Positions 25,356 through 36,879 of a stretch of 64,000 nucleotides of DNA are shown piece by piece (position 1 is the stretch's first letter; each line of letters opens with the position of its first letter). The DNA is from Argentina anserina (Eukaryota > Streptophyta > Magnoliopsida > Rosales > Rosaceae): assembly GCF_933775445.1 (NCBI RefSeq), contig NC_065872.1, positions 6,820,001 to 6,884,000 on the forward strand, in the 5' to 3' direction. The translations under genes were made by a program, and so were the position numbers. The notes beneath the pieces were generated by a model. That model saw only the letters and a list, made by a program, of their open reading frames with translations, searched no databases and was not told the origin of the DNA.

Positions 25356-27117
25356 ATTGGGCTAACAAGCATTATCTTGCGTTTACCGGTACGAATGAAG
25401 TTGAAATGTAAATGAAATTCAAGATAGCATGAGTTCATTTTTTTTTGAAATTAAATCAATGAGAATAACGAATCGTCCAATCTCATTTCCGATTAAGTCA
25501 TTATAAATAGTTTAAAAAATCTGTCAATTAAAATAAATCAACCGAAATTCAAATACAACATGACCCGTAATGTATAAACTCGGTATATTTGATTTAGTAG
25601 CATTTGTCCTTAGTATTTGATTATGATATGGTGACAGTGCGACATTGGTGCTTAGTTGTTGTAAATGAAGAATTTCAAACTTAATTCCCGAACTATTTTA
25701 TTAGTCATTGTTTGTAGTTACTTATATCATTTAGGCCCGAAAAGCTGTAGTGTATTCAGATACTTCTCTGCTGTTATTTTGGTGAAATATGCAGGCAGCC
25801 AGGAAATTGCAACAAGAGCTTTGGGAATAGATTTTGATGCTAACCGGACAATGGCTTTGGACGACGAAAGCCTCACATTGCCTTCGCATGCCTGCTCTAT
25901 ATAGACTACATGCTTATCCTAAGTACGTATTGCAAATTCTATATATAAGATCAGTATCACGTACGTGTGTCTGCTTCGTCTGAAGAAGAGATCAACAAAA
26001 CAAAATGCAGAAGCAGAACGGTCGACTATTGAGACTATTGACTAGTTTTACGGTTTGGCAATTATTGATCGAGGAGATGGAACAAATACTGTTCTACAGG
26101 TTAGGTCAAGTTAGATAACAGGTTTGATTTCGTTCAGTGTACCAAAATAGAACTAAATCACATGACAGAGCGATTTAGGGAGAAATGTGGAAATATAACC
26201 AATGCACACGTTTAATTTGGTCGTAGAGTACCGTACTTCACGATCTCATGTGAAGAAGGCTGTGGCTAAAGAAAACAGGTAAGTTTGCAGGTATCTCAAA
26301 TCTAAGAAATGCCTGCCGATCGATCGACCTCTGTGATCTTATTGATCATCTAAGAAAGTTCACTGACAACAACTCACATAAAGTTGATCTTTCTCTTGAC
26401 ATTGATCTAATTGCTTCATCAAAAAATGCCATGACGATATTGGTGAAAACCGTGAAACGAGCAGCTTAATTAAGAAAGCTCAGCATAAGAGCACGCTCAA
26501 GATCGCAAGTATACCTGGGTATGTATGATGCATCGGGCTTGGACTCTTGGATCTTGAGCATTTGGAGGTAGAAATATGTTATGTAATTGAGACAACAAAT
26601 TTATGGGAACTCTTCTTAGTTTTTACCTATCAAATACACAAGAATAGTGGTAAAAAAAAATGAAAACTTCAACCTAATCTGGCTCTCCTATGATATATAT
26701 AGTAAGTAGCTGTCCTTACCTAATAAACACGTACGTACTGGATCAGGTAGGGTATGTATGATTGTATGAGTTCGTAACATTCCTCTGTCATATCCTTCTC
26801 CTCTTTAGATTTGGTTCTCTATTCTTATGAATGCTGCAACGCAAGTACTATAGCAATTTACATCTTCCAGTCAGGTTATAGAGACTGGGCGAGGTTACTG
26901 CCCATTATTTCTCTGTTTAGCTCGTATTAGTTAAACTGAGGAGATGTTATTAAGATGGGGAGAGCTTACAATATGCAGAAGGTGGATTCATCTATTCCTT
27001 TCGATGCATGCATGGCAGAGTGAGAAAGTTTGCTAGATCAAGCTTCTTTCTTTAAACTTTGGTGGGTAAAGCTAGCCTCAAGTCTCCTTGACCAAATGAA
27101 ATGTCAAATAACTATTG

Positions 27118-27200
27118 TGTTACCAAGTGTACATTTCGCCGCACTCATATTGTCTTTTTTAACGATTGTTTATGATATGAAATTTGTACACTCGGTAACA
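27118..27200. repeat. Inverted repeat with ~20-bp arms
   Basis: The arm tgttaccaagtgtacatttc (27118-27137) pairs with the complement of the stretch at 27179-27200, which reads from gaaatttgtacac to ggtaaca, with one mismatch and a small bulge. About 41 bases lie between the arms. It could be the hairpin of a small-RNA precursor or a short foldback element; I match it to no known miRNA. Confidence 0.55.
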
Positions 27201-27837
27201 ACAAAATTTCTCGTTGAGTGATCTTGTGATTTCTCGGTGCAGAATTTGAATACGAAAAAATTTGATAGGATTGAATGCTGTGTTTTTTTTTTTTCGTTAA
27301 ATTTATTTTAGGATCTCACTTGTTATTCTGTCCAAAACTTAGAATGATCTAAGTTTGCCTTCCATAAAATGCAAAGTTAATGTTTTCTATTTATCCAAAC
27401 AAGTTACAAACATAGCAATATGAACATCCCATTACGCATGGAATGTTGATCGACTAGTTATCAGTTAGAAGTCAAAAGACCAGAACTAAATGCATAAAGC
27501 ACTAACTAAAATTCAAAGCAGAGCAGAATCAATGGCCATAATCGAACCCCAAAGTCAACATAATCCCATCACTTGTAATCCGAGCGTGTACATAAAAGCA
27601 CAAGATATATATAACAGGCAAGACAAATCGGAGTCGCGCGCGTTTTGTATCGACCCAAAACAATGATAATCAAATCGAATCGTAAATATATTCTTTAAAA
27701 AAAACGTAATCAACTGGGAGACCAGAATGGTCGTGTGGATTTGAATCAAGTTCAAAGCTTTGTCTTTTCAGATCCGCCATAGATGCAGAGGACTTGTCCT
27801 TTCCGAGTTCTCTGGAGGGCAGTCGGGTTCTTCTTTC

Positions 27838-30151
27838 ATGGGCCATAAACGGGCCTACAGATACCCATCTTCCTCTTCGCGATCAACACCTGGGTTTTTT
27901 GAACGCTTGGAAGCCATGAGGTCAGTTGTTGAAGCTAACCGTCGTTTCTTCCCGTGTTGTTGTTCTTTCAGCTTATGATGCTTATCTCTCTGTGTTAGTT
28001 TTTTATTGGTATATGGGATTTGATTGCTTTTTGTGGGTTGTTGATGGCTGAAGTATCAGTTTTTAGTTTCCGATAAGTTTGGAATAGGTCAAGTCAAATG
28101 CTTTTTGAGTGTTCTAGGATTTTTAGCATTGCTTTCAGATCTAGCGAGCCACTTCACACCTTAATACATGGCTCTTGACTTCGGAGTTTCAATATTCCGG
28201 AGCACTTTTAATATTTTCGCCTTGAAACACAGCCTTACTATGAAGTGGTTACCATTTAAGTGCTTATGAAATGCATATGTCTAGGTCTGGATTTGGTTAA
28301 TGACTATGGAATGGAAGTATGAAACTAGCTAGTGTTTACGGTAAGGTGTTTCAATGCGGTGAAATGGTTCCACTAATTTTTCAGTTTTGTTTAAGAGTGG
28401 ATTGTCAACATCGTAGAGATGTGATTGTGTTGGATTCTGATTCACCTAGAAATTCTGGATTTAAGAGAATCCCTTAAATCATGACACAAGATTGTGAACT
28501 CCTTTGTACTGAGGAATTTATATGACGAATTGACATTGTTTTCTCTTACCTGTCAATATGTGTTGTTTTCACAGAACAAGAAAGATTTTGGGGGTTTCTC
28601 TGTCTCTCATTCTCATCAACATGGCTGCTATAATGGAGCGAGCCGATGAGAATCTCCTCCCATCTGTATACAAAGAAGTCAGTGAAGCTTTTAATGCCGG
28701 GCCATCTGATCTTGGATATCTCACATTCATCAGGAACTTTGTGCAGGGAATGGCATCTCCCCTTGCAGGTGTATTAGTCCTCCTATATGACCGCCCCACT
28801 GTACTTGCAATGGGGACTTTCTGCTGGGCAATATCAACTGCTGCAGTGGGTGCAAGCCACCATTTTGGTCAAGCTGCAATCTGGAGAGCAGTGAATGGTT
28901 TCGGGCTGGCAATTGTCATACCGGCACTTCAGTCTTTCATTGCTGATAGCTACAAGGACGGCGTGAGAGGGGCAGGGTTTGGGATGGTGAGCCTTGTTGG
29001 CTCTTTGGGTGGCATTGGAGGTGGTGTAGTGGCCACACTTATGGCCGGTGACATGTACTGGAGCATACCTGGATGGCGTATTGCCTTCATTCTAATGGCA
29101 GCACTGAGTTCTCTGATTGGTGTCCTTGTGTTTATGTTTGTTGTTGATCCTAGAAAAATAGTTCCTATCACTGATGGTGCTGACCAGAGTTTTGAGAGGT
29201 ACCTTTAAACTTGAATTCCTAAACACATTGTGGATTTTATTATTGTGTGGGTGAAGCAAGAATAATATGGGTGATTTATGTTGTAGGGATGATTTGCTAA
29301 TGAAGGGCACTACTACTTCAACTGCAGCATCAGTTTGGTTGGAGTCTTGGACAGCCATGAAGTCGGTCGTTAAAGTGAAAACATTTCAAATAATCGTCTT
29401 GCAGGGCATTGTTGGGTCCCTGCCATGGACTGCCATGGTGTTTTTCACTATGTGGTTCGAACTTATAGGTAGCTATTACTACTGCAAATTCACTTCTGGT
29501 TTCATTAAGCACTAAGTTTTTAACTTCTAGTCCATTTTCACAGGTTTTGATCACAACAGTACAGCAGCTCTCCTCAGTCTCTTCGCTATTGGATGTGCTA
29601 CGGGGTCTCTTCTTGGTGGAATCATAGCAGATCGAATGTCACGAATCTATCCCCATACCGGTCGCATCATGTGTGCGCAGTTCAGCGCCTTCATGGGAAT
29701 CCCATTTTCATGGTTTCTACTCAAAGTAATCCCACAATCAGTAGACAGCTATTACACATTTGCAGTCACTCTCACCCTGATGGGTTTAACTATCAGCTGG
29801 AATGCTACTGCTGCAAATGGTCCCATGTTTGCTGAGGTTGTTCCTACCAAACACCGAACTATGATTTATGCATTTGATCGGGCTTTTGAAGGATCCTTCT
29901 CTTCTTTTGCTGCTCCTTTGGTTGGAATTCTTTCAGAGAAGATGTTTGGCTATGATGCAAAAGCTGTAGATCCGATTAAAGGGTCTACGAGGGAGGCCTT
30001 TGCATTATCACAAGGGCTTATTACCATGATGGCAGTTCCATTTGGTTTGTGTTGCTTGTTTTATACGCCTTTGTATGTTATCTTCAGAAAGGACCGAGAG
30101 AGTGCTAGAGTTGCGAGCGCAAAAGAGGAAGAGATGAGCCTGACGAAGTGA
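27838..30151 (+). CDS. Major facilitator superfamily transporter
   Basis: Four exons, 27838-27920, 28575-29198, 29287-29468 and 29544-30151, give about 498 residues with GT/AG borders. The first methionine of the open frame is at 27838 (MGHKRAYRYP). A second at 27916 gives MRTRKILGVSLSL, closer to where related proteins start, so the true product may be about 472 residues. The body has alternating hydrophobic segments and the signature IMERADENLLPSVYKEVSEA, then DLGYLTFIRNFVQG, GLAIVIPALQSFIADSY, FFTMWFELIG and HRTMIYAFDRAFEG. This marks the plant MFS group that includes Arabidopsis At4g36790 and At2g18590, distantly related to spinster-type carriers. The substrate is not known to me. The final segment is charged (KDRESARVASAKEEEM) and probably faces the cytosol. 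Confidence 0.93.
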
Positions 30152-31347
30152 AATGAGGTATTCCTTATGTCGAAGGACGAAGGAGCAGCAAGTATGTGTG
30201 AAAATAGAATACGTCTGACTTCACATTTCTCATGCATATGGCATTTTCTTTAGATTTAGTCTTTAAAGGTTATACGCATTCATCTAGAATGTACAGTGAC
30301 AAGTTTGAGAAGATATTGTGTTGAACTTTGAGGGTAAGAGATTTGTGATAGGGATACCATTTTCAAACTATTACTCATTGATGGTAAATCGCAAACTGTT
30401 CATCTATCAATACACGTCCAGGAGGCTTTGAACACTGGTCAATATGATTTGATTATATAGTGATGTAGCAACTTCGTTTCCTCTGGTAATGGTCGTGTAT
30501 TTTTGAAACATGAGGGGTTTGTAATGGTCTGATGTCAATGCTAAAGAAGAATAAGAAGTGCTTTTGTAGGCTGTAATTCTATAAGATGCAATTGTGTCGA
30601 AAACTTTTTTGTCTTGAGCATATGGTATGAGACACTGCATAATCTTATATTGGCTGCTGCAACAACTTGCAAGAGCTTCCCGGTAAATAGGGTTAAATCA
30701 ACAGAAGTTACAGAAAGCAAACATATCATTAATTCATGCAAAAAGACTACGTATGAGTACTAACTACTAACTAGTGAAGGAAACTACAAAGATCAGACAG
30801 ATAATTGGTTAAGGTCCATTGGTCCAAGAGAGAAGCGAGAGTAAGTTCTACGGGATACATAAGCCAGATGCAAGAACAGTCCAGTCGTAGATCCCACAAT
30901 CACATACAGCCTTGGAAGATCTACTGCGAACCAGAAAAGAGATTATACTCTGATGGGAAGGCCAGCCGTGAGAGTACTAAGATAAGCCATTGGCTGAAAC
31001 CACCATGATCATTGTTTCCAAACCTTAATCACCATCTTTTTCCTGTACTAAAATAATTAATATTGTCGTGGAAAAATCAATGGCCTAAGTTTTATCAATA
31101 TCAAGCATGAGCTCCGCCGTTGCAACATAACTAGTACTCGGAGACAACGCATTAAGTACAACCATTCCATCTCTGTTACACAAATATAGCAGCATCACAA
31201 AAGTTGAATAGTTTCGAACACCACAATTCCATCCACACTTGAAAGAAGGTGAAGAAAGAAAATGCAGTCTGCACGACAAATATTACAATCTCACATCCAT
31301 GGCAAGATAATATATCAATCAGCACTGTGGTGTACCCGAACAAAAGT
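30152..31347. other. Convergent intergenic region
   Basis: The spacer lies between the 3' ends of the transporter (+) and the conjugating-enzyme gene (-), so it mainly holds their untranslated regions. I saw no coding segment, inverted repeat or transposon ends. Confidence 0.5.
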
Positions 31348-32902
31348 TTATATGCATCTTGGGAATAAGGTCTGCCCCACATATCCACCAGTCATTGCCC
31401 TTCTCACATTGGACTCGAACATCTTTGGGTTGTCTCTCAACACTGCAGCTGCATCATGGTTTAAGGGATCTTCATGATTTGGTTCCTGCGAACAAAGTTG
31501 AAGAGAAAATAAGCAACATTCTGATACCAGATGCCAGGTAATTGTCTAAAATGTACAAATATAATTACCGTGAAAAGATGATACAATCCATAAACAATGG
31601 TGTTAATATTAAGAACAGGTTTCCAATCTTCTCGTAGGATGTTGAGGCAGACATTTCCTTCCAGGTCAATGTTAGGATGGTAGACCTGAGAATTGGTTGT
31701 ACCAGGTATAAGCCAATGTACCATAGAAGTAAATCAACTAGAAGGAAGAAAGGTAGAGAATACAATTATGATGTGCAGGTCTACCTTGGTCTTACACTTG
31801 ACTTTTGGGGCTTCATGTGGGTAGATAGGAGAAACTTTGAATGAAAAGAAGAACTTACCACCTCTGTCACACAAATGAAAAAGTATCAGAAATAAAATCA
31901 TTGTACTTGTTGAGAGGAGACACTACTAAAGTTATGCCCTAAACCCACAATACTATTGATTGTGTTTATCCTGCTATATTCAATATGCCCGGCACTTAAA
32001 ATTCTATGCACATATGTATATGTATTGTATAACAAGTTTAACCAGGTATTGTATATTCATTGTCTAAAATTAGTACTTCCCAGTTTTGAAAGAAAATTAT
32101 GTTTGGACAAAATATTGCAGACAAAAATTAGAGCAATTCTTACGTGTAGTATCCTTCATCTGGTTTAATTGAAACCTCAAAGTTCATAAGATCATCCTTG
32201 CCATTGGGAAATGATATTGCACAAGAATTTGGTAGATTCAGCTCAGATATATCTGCATCAGATGCCAAAACAAGGTACTTTCTGTTAAATAGATGATCAA
32301 TCCAGGAGAGCAGGAGCAGTGGAGCACAAATAAGTAGTTAAAGACAGTAAAGAATGTAAATGATGGTTCATCATGGCAACAACATTTAAACATAATGTGA
32401 AAAACCATTCCATTGTAGTCAAGTCCAAAAATACCTCAACTTGATCTATCAATTCAGTCTAAAGAAAGAAAACACGATCAGCATTCAATTTGTTAGAAAC
32501 AGTTATGTCAAAAATTGTGTTGCTCCAAAACATTAGAACCTTTTTGCTAAGTCCTATAACTAAACCAAGGATCGATATGTTCTACATTCACCAAACCAAC
32601 TTATAACACTGTAATCTAGGAAAACTCATTCTCCTAATCACCAAAATTCAAACAATACAAACATTCCATATAAATCAAATTCTCTAATCATTTAACCCTT
32701 TTTCAGTCTCAAAACCATCACCATCACACTTAAACTTGAACGAAAGTGAAATAGTGCAATCACAAATATGTTCAAAGTCCTAAAGACAACAAAAACCTTT
32801 ATGAAGGCGCAACTCTCCAGCGCTTTGCCTCTTAAGAGGTGACCCTCCATTGGCTTCGGCAAGCTCCTTCTGCTTTTCCTTCACCTTGAAAAGCCTAATC
32901 AT
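31348..32902 (-). CDS. RCE1: RUB1/NEDD8-conjugating enzyme (UBC12)
   Basis: Five coding exons on the minus strand, 32902-32797, 32252-32144, 31863-31785, 31685-31569 and 31485-31348, join in frame to 182 residues; Arabidopsis RCE1 is about 184. The enzyme accepts RUB/NEDD8 from the AXR1-ECR1 E1 on its catalytic Cys and passes it to cullins, activating SCF-type ubiquitin ligases. The N-terminal extension [14 protein letters not shown], which docks on the E1, sets UBC12 apart from ubiquitin E2s. Then come [19 protein letters not shown], the E2 core [20 protein letters not shown] and the active-site segment [20 protein letters not shown], with Cys at about residue 111. The C-terminus is [18 protein letters not shown] 32902 is the conserved start. 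Upstream sequence to about 33430 probably holds a non-coding 5' exon and intron. Confidence 0.96.
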
Positions 32903-35872
32903 AGCTACACAAAGTAGATAACTAATCAGCTATAGTAATCAACACGACAACAACAACAAACATAAGTAGGTTTGGAGCTGAAACTAACAGTGACAACTAG
33001 ACACCTTCTATTCACTGGTGACTGCTCCTTCTTCTCCTTTGCCCCTTCTTTATGGCTCTAAAAATTACAACTCTGTTCGAAATTATATACTCAAAATCAT
33101 GGTCTTAACATTAAAAGTCCAAATCAAATTCCAAATCGTAAAAGCAAACCCAAAAATCACTCAGAATCAAAATCTACCCTTTTGAAATTAAAGTCAGTTC
33201 ATCATGTACTGAAATACAAATCATCTAAAGAGGTGGATGGTTAAAAACAGAAAGATCAAAACGGAAAGCCAGCGGTAAAACCCAAAATCCAAAGAATACA
33301 AACAATCAAGATAAAGACATAAATCGTCGGGGACTGAAAACGTTGCATACTTTAAGCACCCAGAATGCGATTTGTGAGGAATATAAAAGAGTAAGAAAGA
33401 TTTACAGGGTTTATATAGGTGGTGGTGGCCCTGGTTGAGAAGAAGGTCTCTCCAAGAGAGAGTTGGGGATTAACTGATTAAGTGGGAAAACGATGAAGAA
33501 GACGACCTGTCGTTTAGGTGTACTCCCACCTCGGATTTTTATTTGTATATTAATTTGTTGCTTTATTTCGACGCTAATTCCTCTTTTGCGTTGGATATGG
33601 ATAAGGTCTAAAATGAGAAAGTCTTGTAATTTTCTAATACGTGGATGGTGGCATTTTTTGTTTGATGTAAGGGCTAGTGCGGTTGTCTTTAAATCTTTAT
33701 TAATGAAACCGTCAAATATAAAGAGGGACGTGAAACCTAAATTTTTTATTATAAAGACCTGCTATAATATTAAAAATCTATACAAACAAGTTTTTAACAA
33801 AATAACAACCAGTAAAGAGTACTACCCAAATAACAACTCTATTTACTCTCGACCAACAGTGACATGGTGGAGAGATCGCTAAAGATGTAACTCTATTAAT
33901 GATGAAGTAGCAATTACATATCATATTGTCTAAAAAAAACTCTCCAACTGTGTTATCGCCGGAGATTGTGACCATCTGACTAAACAAATGATACGCCACC
34001 TTCTGAGAGCAAGTCAGGTATACGAGATGCATAAACCGTGAATAAGCCCATTTTGATCTACCAAAAAAGGGTAAGTTATTTTTGTCTGTGATAAACCGTA
34101 AATAGCAAGAAATACATAAAATAGAAAACAATATTGAAGATAAAGTGGGCCTAGAGCAAAAGCCTAGACCCGGATACCAGCAAGCCTAAGCCGAAAAACA
34201 GAGAAGGAGAAGACGCCACTGCGCAGCCTCGCCGGCGCCTCCATCCTTGTCCGAACACCATCTTGATGCCAAAAAGACATCAACCTCTTCGTCTTCTTTC
34301 CACAGTTCCCCTTACACCAGCAAGACGACTGCCCCTCTCCAGATTAGAGTCACACCTCCCCTTCTTAATCAGACCAAGATCCGATCGAAAATCAGTATAT
34401 CCTAGCAAAGCCCTCGCTCGTTGGTCACTGCTAGGAGACCTTCGAACCCACAATCCCAACCAGAATCCACCGTAAGGACATCCACACTCCACTCTAGTAA
34501 AAGACGAACCTGAACTCGTCGGCAAACTCTCCACCACCGCTGTCGTTCGGCATTGGAACCTCCAAGTGAGGGTGGCAACGATAGCCTCCCCCTATCTCCT
34601 TGTCGTCGACTTGACTTCTTATTTCTAGGCTCAATGCCCCTAAAGGCTTGTCCGACGACACCAGGACGACGCGCTGCCGGACTGACATGTCTCTCAAATA
34701 GCGTTGCTATTTGCTAGGGTTTTTTCGCCACATGTGATAAGTCAAATGGGGTTGTTCTTGTCTGTATGGACGGTGGCATTTCAGAACCGAAAACATGACG
34801 GCAAGTGCATGAAATTGAGAATATTAACTTATACACAGCCACCATCAAGCATTCTAGCATAATTTGCGAGTTTCTTTTTCATGCGGCTCGTATAACTTAG
34901 TACTGTAAAAAAGATTATGCATTAGATTATTAATGGAATGACGTCATTAAAAAAATTAGTAGAAGATAGTTAACTAAGCGCACCACTGATACAAAGACTA
35001 CTACCCGACATGAAGATTCATTTTGAGGCAAAGAAATTTAGAACACTATTCACTATATACTAACCAAAGTAACAAAGGTCTTGTAAGACCCATCAGACTG
35101 GACAACTCAGATGTTTAAGTTCGACTGCTTTAACTCTTTATGTTTTTTCATGGAATCAAAGAAACAAGATTCAAACATGAAAAATCACACACATGTAAAC
35201 GTGATTTGTAAACTAGCTAGCTAGTTATCATCATTAGGAATTTGATAGACCAATTATTATGAGCTAAATCACACACATCAAAAGTGATGGGCTTATTGAC
35301 CCAAAAAAGTGATGGGCTTCAGTGAAGACCATTATGATTTATGAGCAACGAAACTTTTATCACATTTAGTATAACTGAACTATGATTGATTTTTCATCAC
35401 AAACTTCAAGCCCAAGCTCTCTCCCTGTATATGCCAGTAATGCCACTGTCCAACGTGACCCGCCTCTTTTGAGCCAAATTACTTTCCTTGACAAAAACTA
35501 TACATATCTATCTTGCATGCAGATCAGAAAATGCTCTATTTCTGGTCGCATCATCTCAGGCTCCTTAATTAGTATGTTAAGCAAGGGATCAAGTTTTACT
35601 TCTAACCTCTGCAACTCTGCATGTATGTGAAATTGTGAATGATGTGATTGATCATGCATGCCTCTGGATCTGTACTAAATGTTCGATCTCAAATTTTTAG
35701 GCATATTATATATATATATAGCTGGGTTTTTCATCTTCAGGCACTGTCTTCTTGTACAGGTAACGATGTCAATACATTGTACATAGTAATTGTCTTTACG
35801 GCCAGGGAGATCCGATCCCTCCCAGCTTGGTATACATCTTGTCATTTTTTTAGGGACTTAACTCTCTAGTTT
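32903..35872. other. Intergenic; probable RCE1 leader, then unclassified repeat-like DNA
   Basis: Up to about 33480 this is probably the promoter and untranslated leader of RCE1 (CT-rich, with a likely leader intron). The block 34140-34720 is clearly more GC-rich than its surroundings (gccggcgcc, gtcgtcgac), has no intact frame, and looks like the remains of a repeat I cannot classify. The frame at 33493-33882 encodes hydrophobic, AT-driven peptide with no domain. Confidence 0.4.
35280..35319 (+). mobile_element. Ultra-short LINE insertion (stub 3)
   Basis: A 15-bp repeat, aaaagtgatgggctt, at 35280-35294 and 35305-35319 surrounds only attgacccaa; the first As of the right repeat probably belong to the tail. 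The ending attgaccc plus A matches stub 2 at 25309. Confidence 0.7.
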
Positions 35873-36400
35873 AGGGGTGGGCATGGGACGGAATGGGACG
35901 GGACGAGCTCATCTCACGTCTCATTCCACTCTTTTAAATCGGGACGGGATGAAAGTTTTTAAGAATGCATCTCACTCGAGATTAATCCCGGTTGAGATGA
36001 GACGGAACGAGACAAATCCCACCTTCCTATGAAGTTAAATAAAAACCTATATTTTTACTTTTTCATTAACAAAGTAACATTCAATAATGAAATTTTAACA
36101 AAAAATGCATATTATGTTCAAAATATTATAATTTCCCATTATTATTTGAGTTGATATAATTTTGGAGCTATTAAGAACATAAATTAGTTTCATTTTGATA
36201 CAAATATATAAGAATTTTTAAGTTTTCTTTAAAGGTACGACGGGACGGGACGAAACGGGATATAAATTATTCGTCTCACGTCACATCCCACTATTATGAA
36301 ATGAGACGGGATCGGGACATGACAGACGTTTTTAGACTTCCGTCTCGTTCCTATGAATTTCTGGACGGGATCGGAATTTCTGTTTTTTATGCCCACCCCA
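35873..36400. mobile_element. Non-autonomous hAT-like element, ~528 bp
   Basis: The left end aggggtgggcat and the right end atgcccacccc form inverted terminal repeats, the form usual for plant hAT elements. The bases tctag lie just outside both ends (35865-35869 and 36403-36407), although a full 8-bp duplication is not clear. The interior is non-coding, with gggacgggacga-type motifs clustered in both terminal thirds around an AT-rich core. It must rely on a transposase from elsewhere. Confidence 0.7.
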
Positions 36401-36879
36401 AGTCTAGCTTTTATGGCCTTTGATTAACTATTACAAGCTGGACGGTATTTACAATGTCTTAATTTGCAGGATACAAATGTCGTTGGGCCGCCTCCATGTT
36501 TGTTTGCTTCTTAAACTGCCGAGGGATGCCAAAAATGGACCTGCAGCTTATCATAATGAAGCAAGATTTGGTTCAGAACTTCAAATGGATTGAATAGCTA
36601 GGAGATAATGCGCATTACTTTTTGTTAAAATTTTGCACAGGAATTGAAAATGAGTGTACAATCTCATTGTTGCGCACATGACTTTTTTCCTGGATTAACT
36701 AGGTGCGGGCGTGCATATATATCACTTTCCTCCAATTAACTAGTTGATGAAACAGATTGCTAACCAGGGGCCAGGGGCCAGGAGCTACGATCGCGAGTGG
36801 TCGATATATTCCCTTTGCTCCCAGTTCTGTTTAGACATGCTTTCAATGGTAAGTTTTTTTTTAAAGGAAACCACTTGAT
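36401..36879. other. Short intergenic spacer
   Basis: Nothing recognised except a small duplication, aggggccaggggcca, near 36768-36783. Confidence 0.4.

Larger units (their letters stand above)
23213..27837. other. Intergenic region between divergent BEH2 and transporter genes
   Basis: These 4.6 kb separate two genes transcribed away from each other, so both promoters lie here. A CT-rich leader for BEH2 is likely at 23213-23300. Five CACGTG motifs fall between 24317 and 25235. A hairpin lies at 27118-27200 and a retroposition stub at 25309-25355. The open frame at 25665-25904 has no recognisable domain. No further gene is supported. Confidence 0.45.

Noticed and set aside
25665..25904. Possible exon with acceptor-like tgcag before GCAGCCAGG
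   Set aside because: The peptide matches no family I know and no partner exon could be found.
33493..33882. 129-codon frame with a hydrophobic start, possible membrane peptide
   Set aside because: The hydrophobicity follows from T-rich sequence. There is no domain, splice context or second supporting segment.
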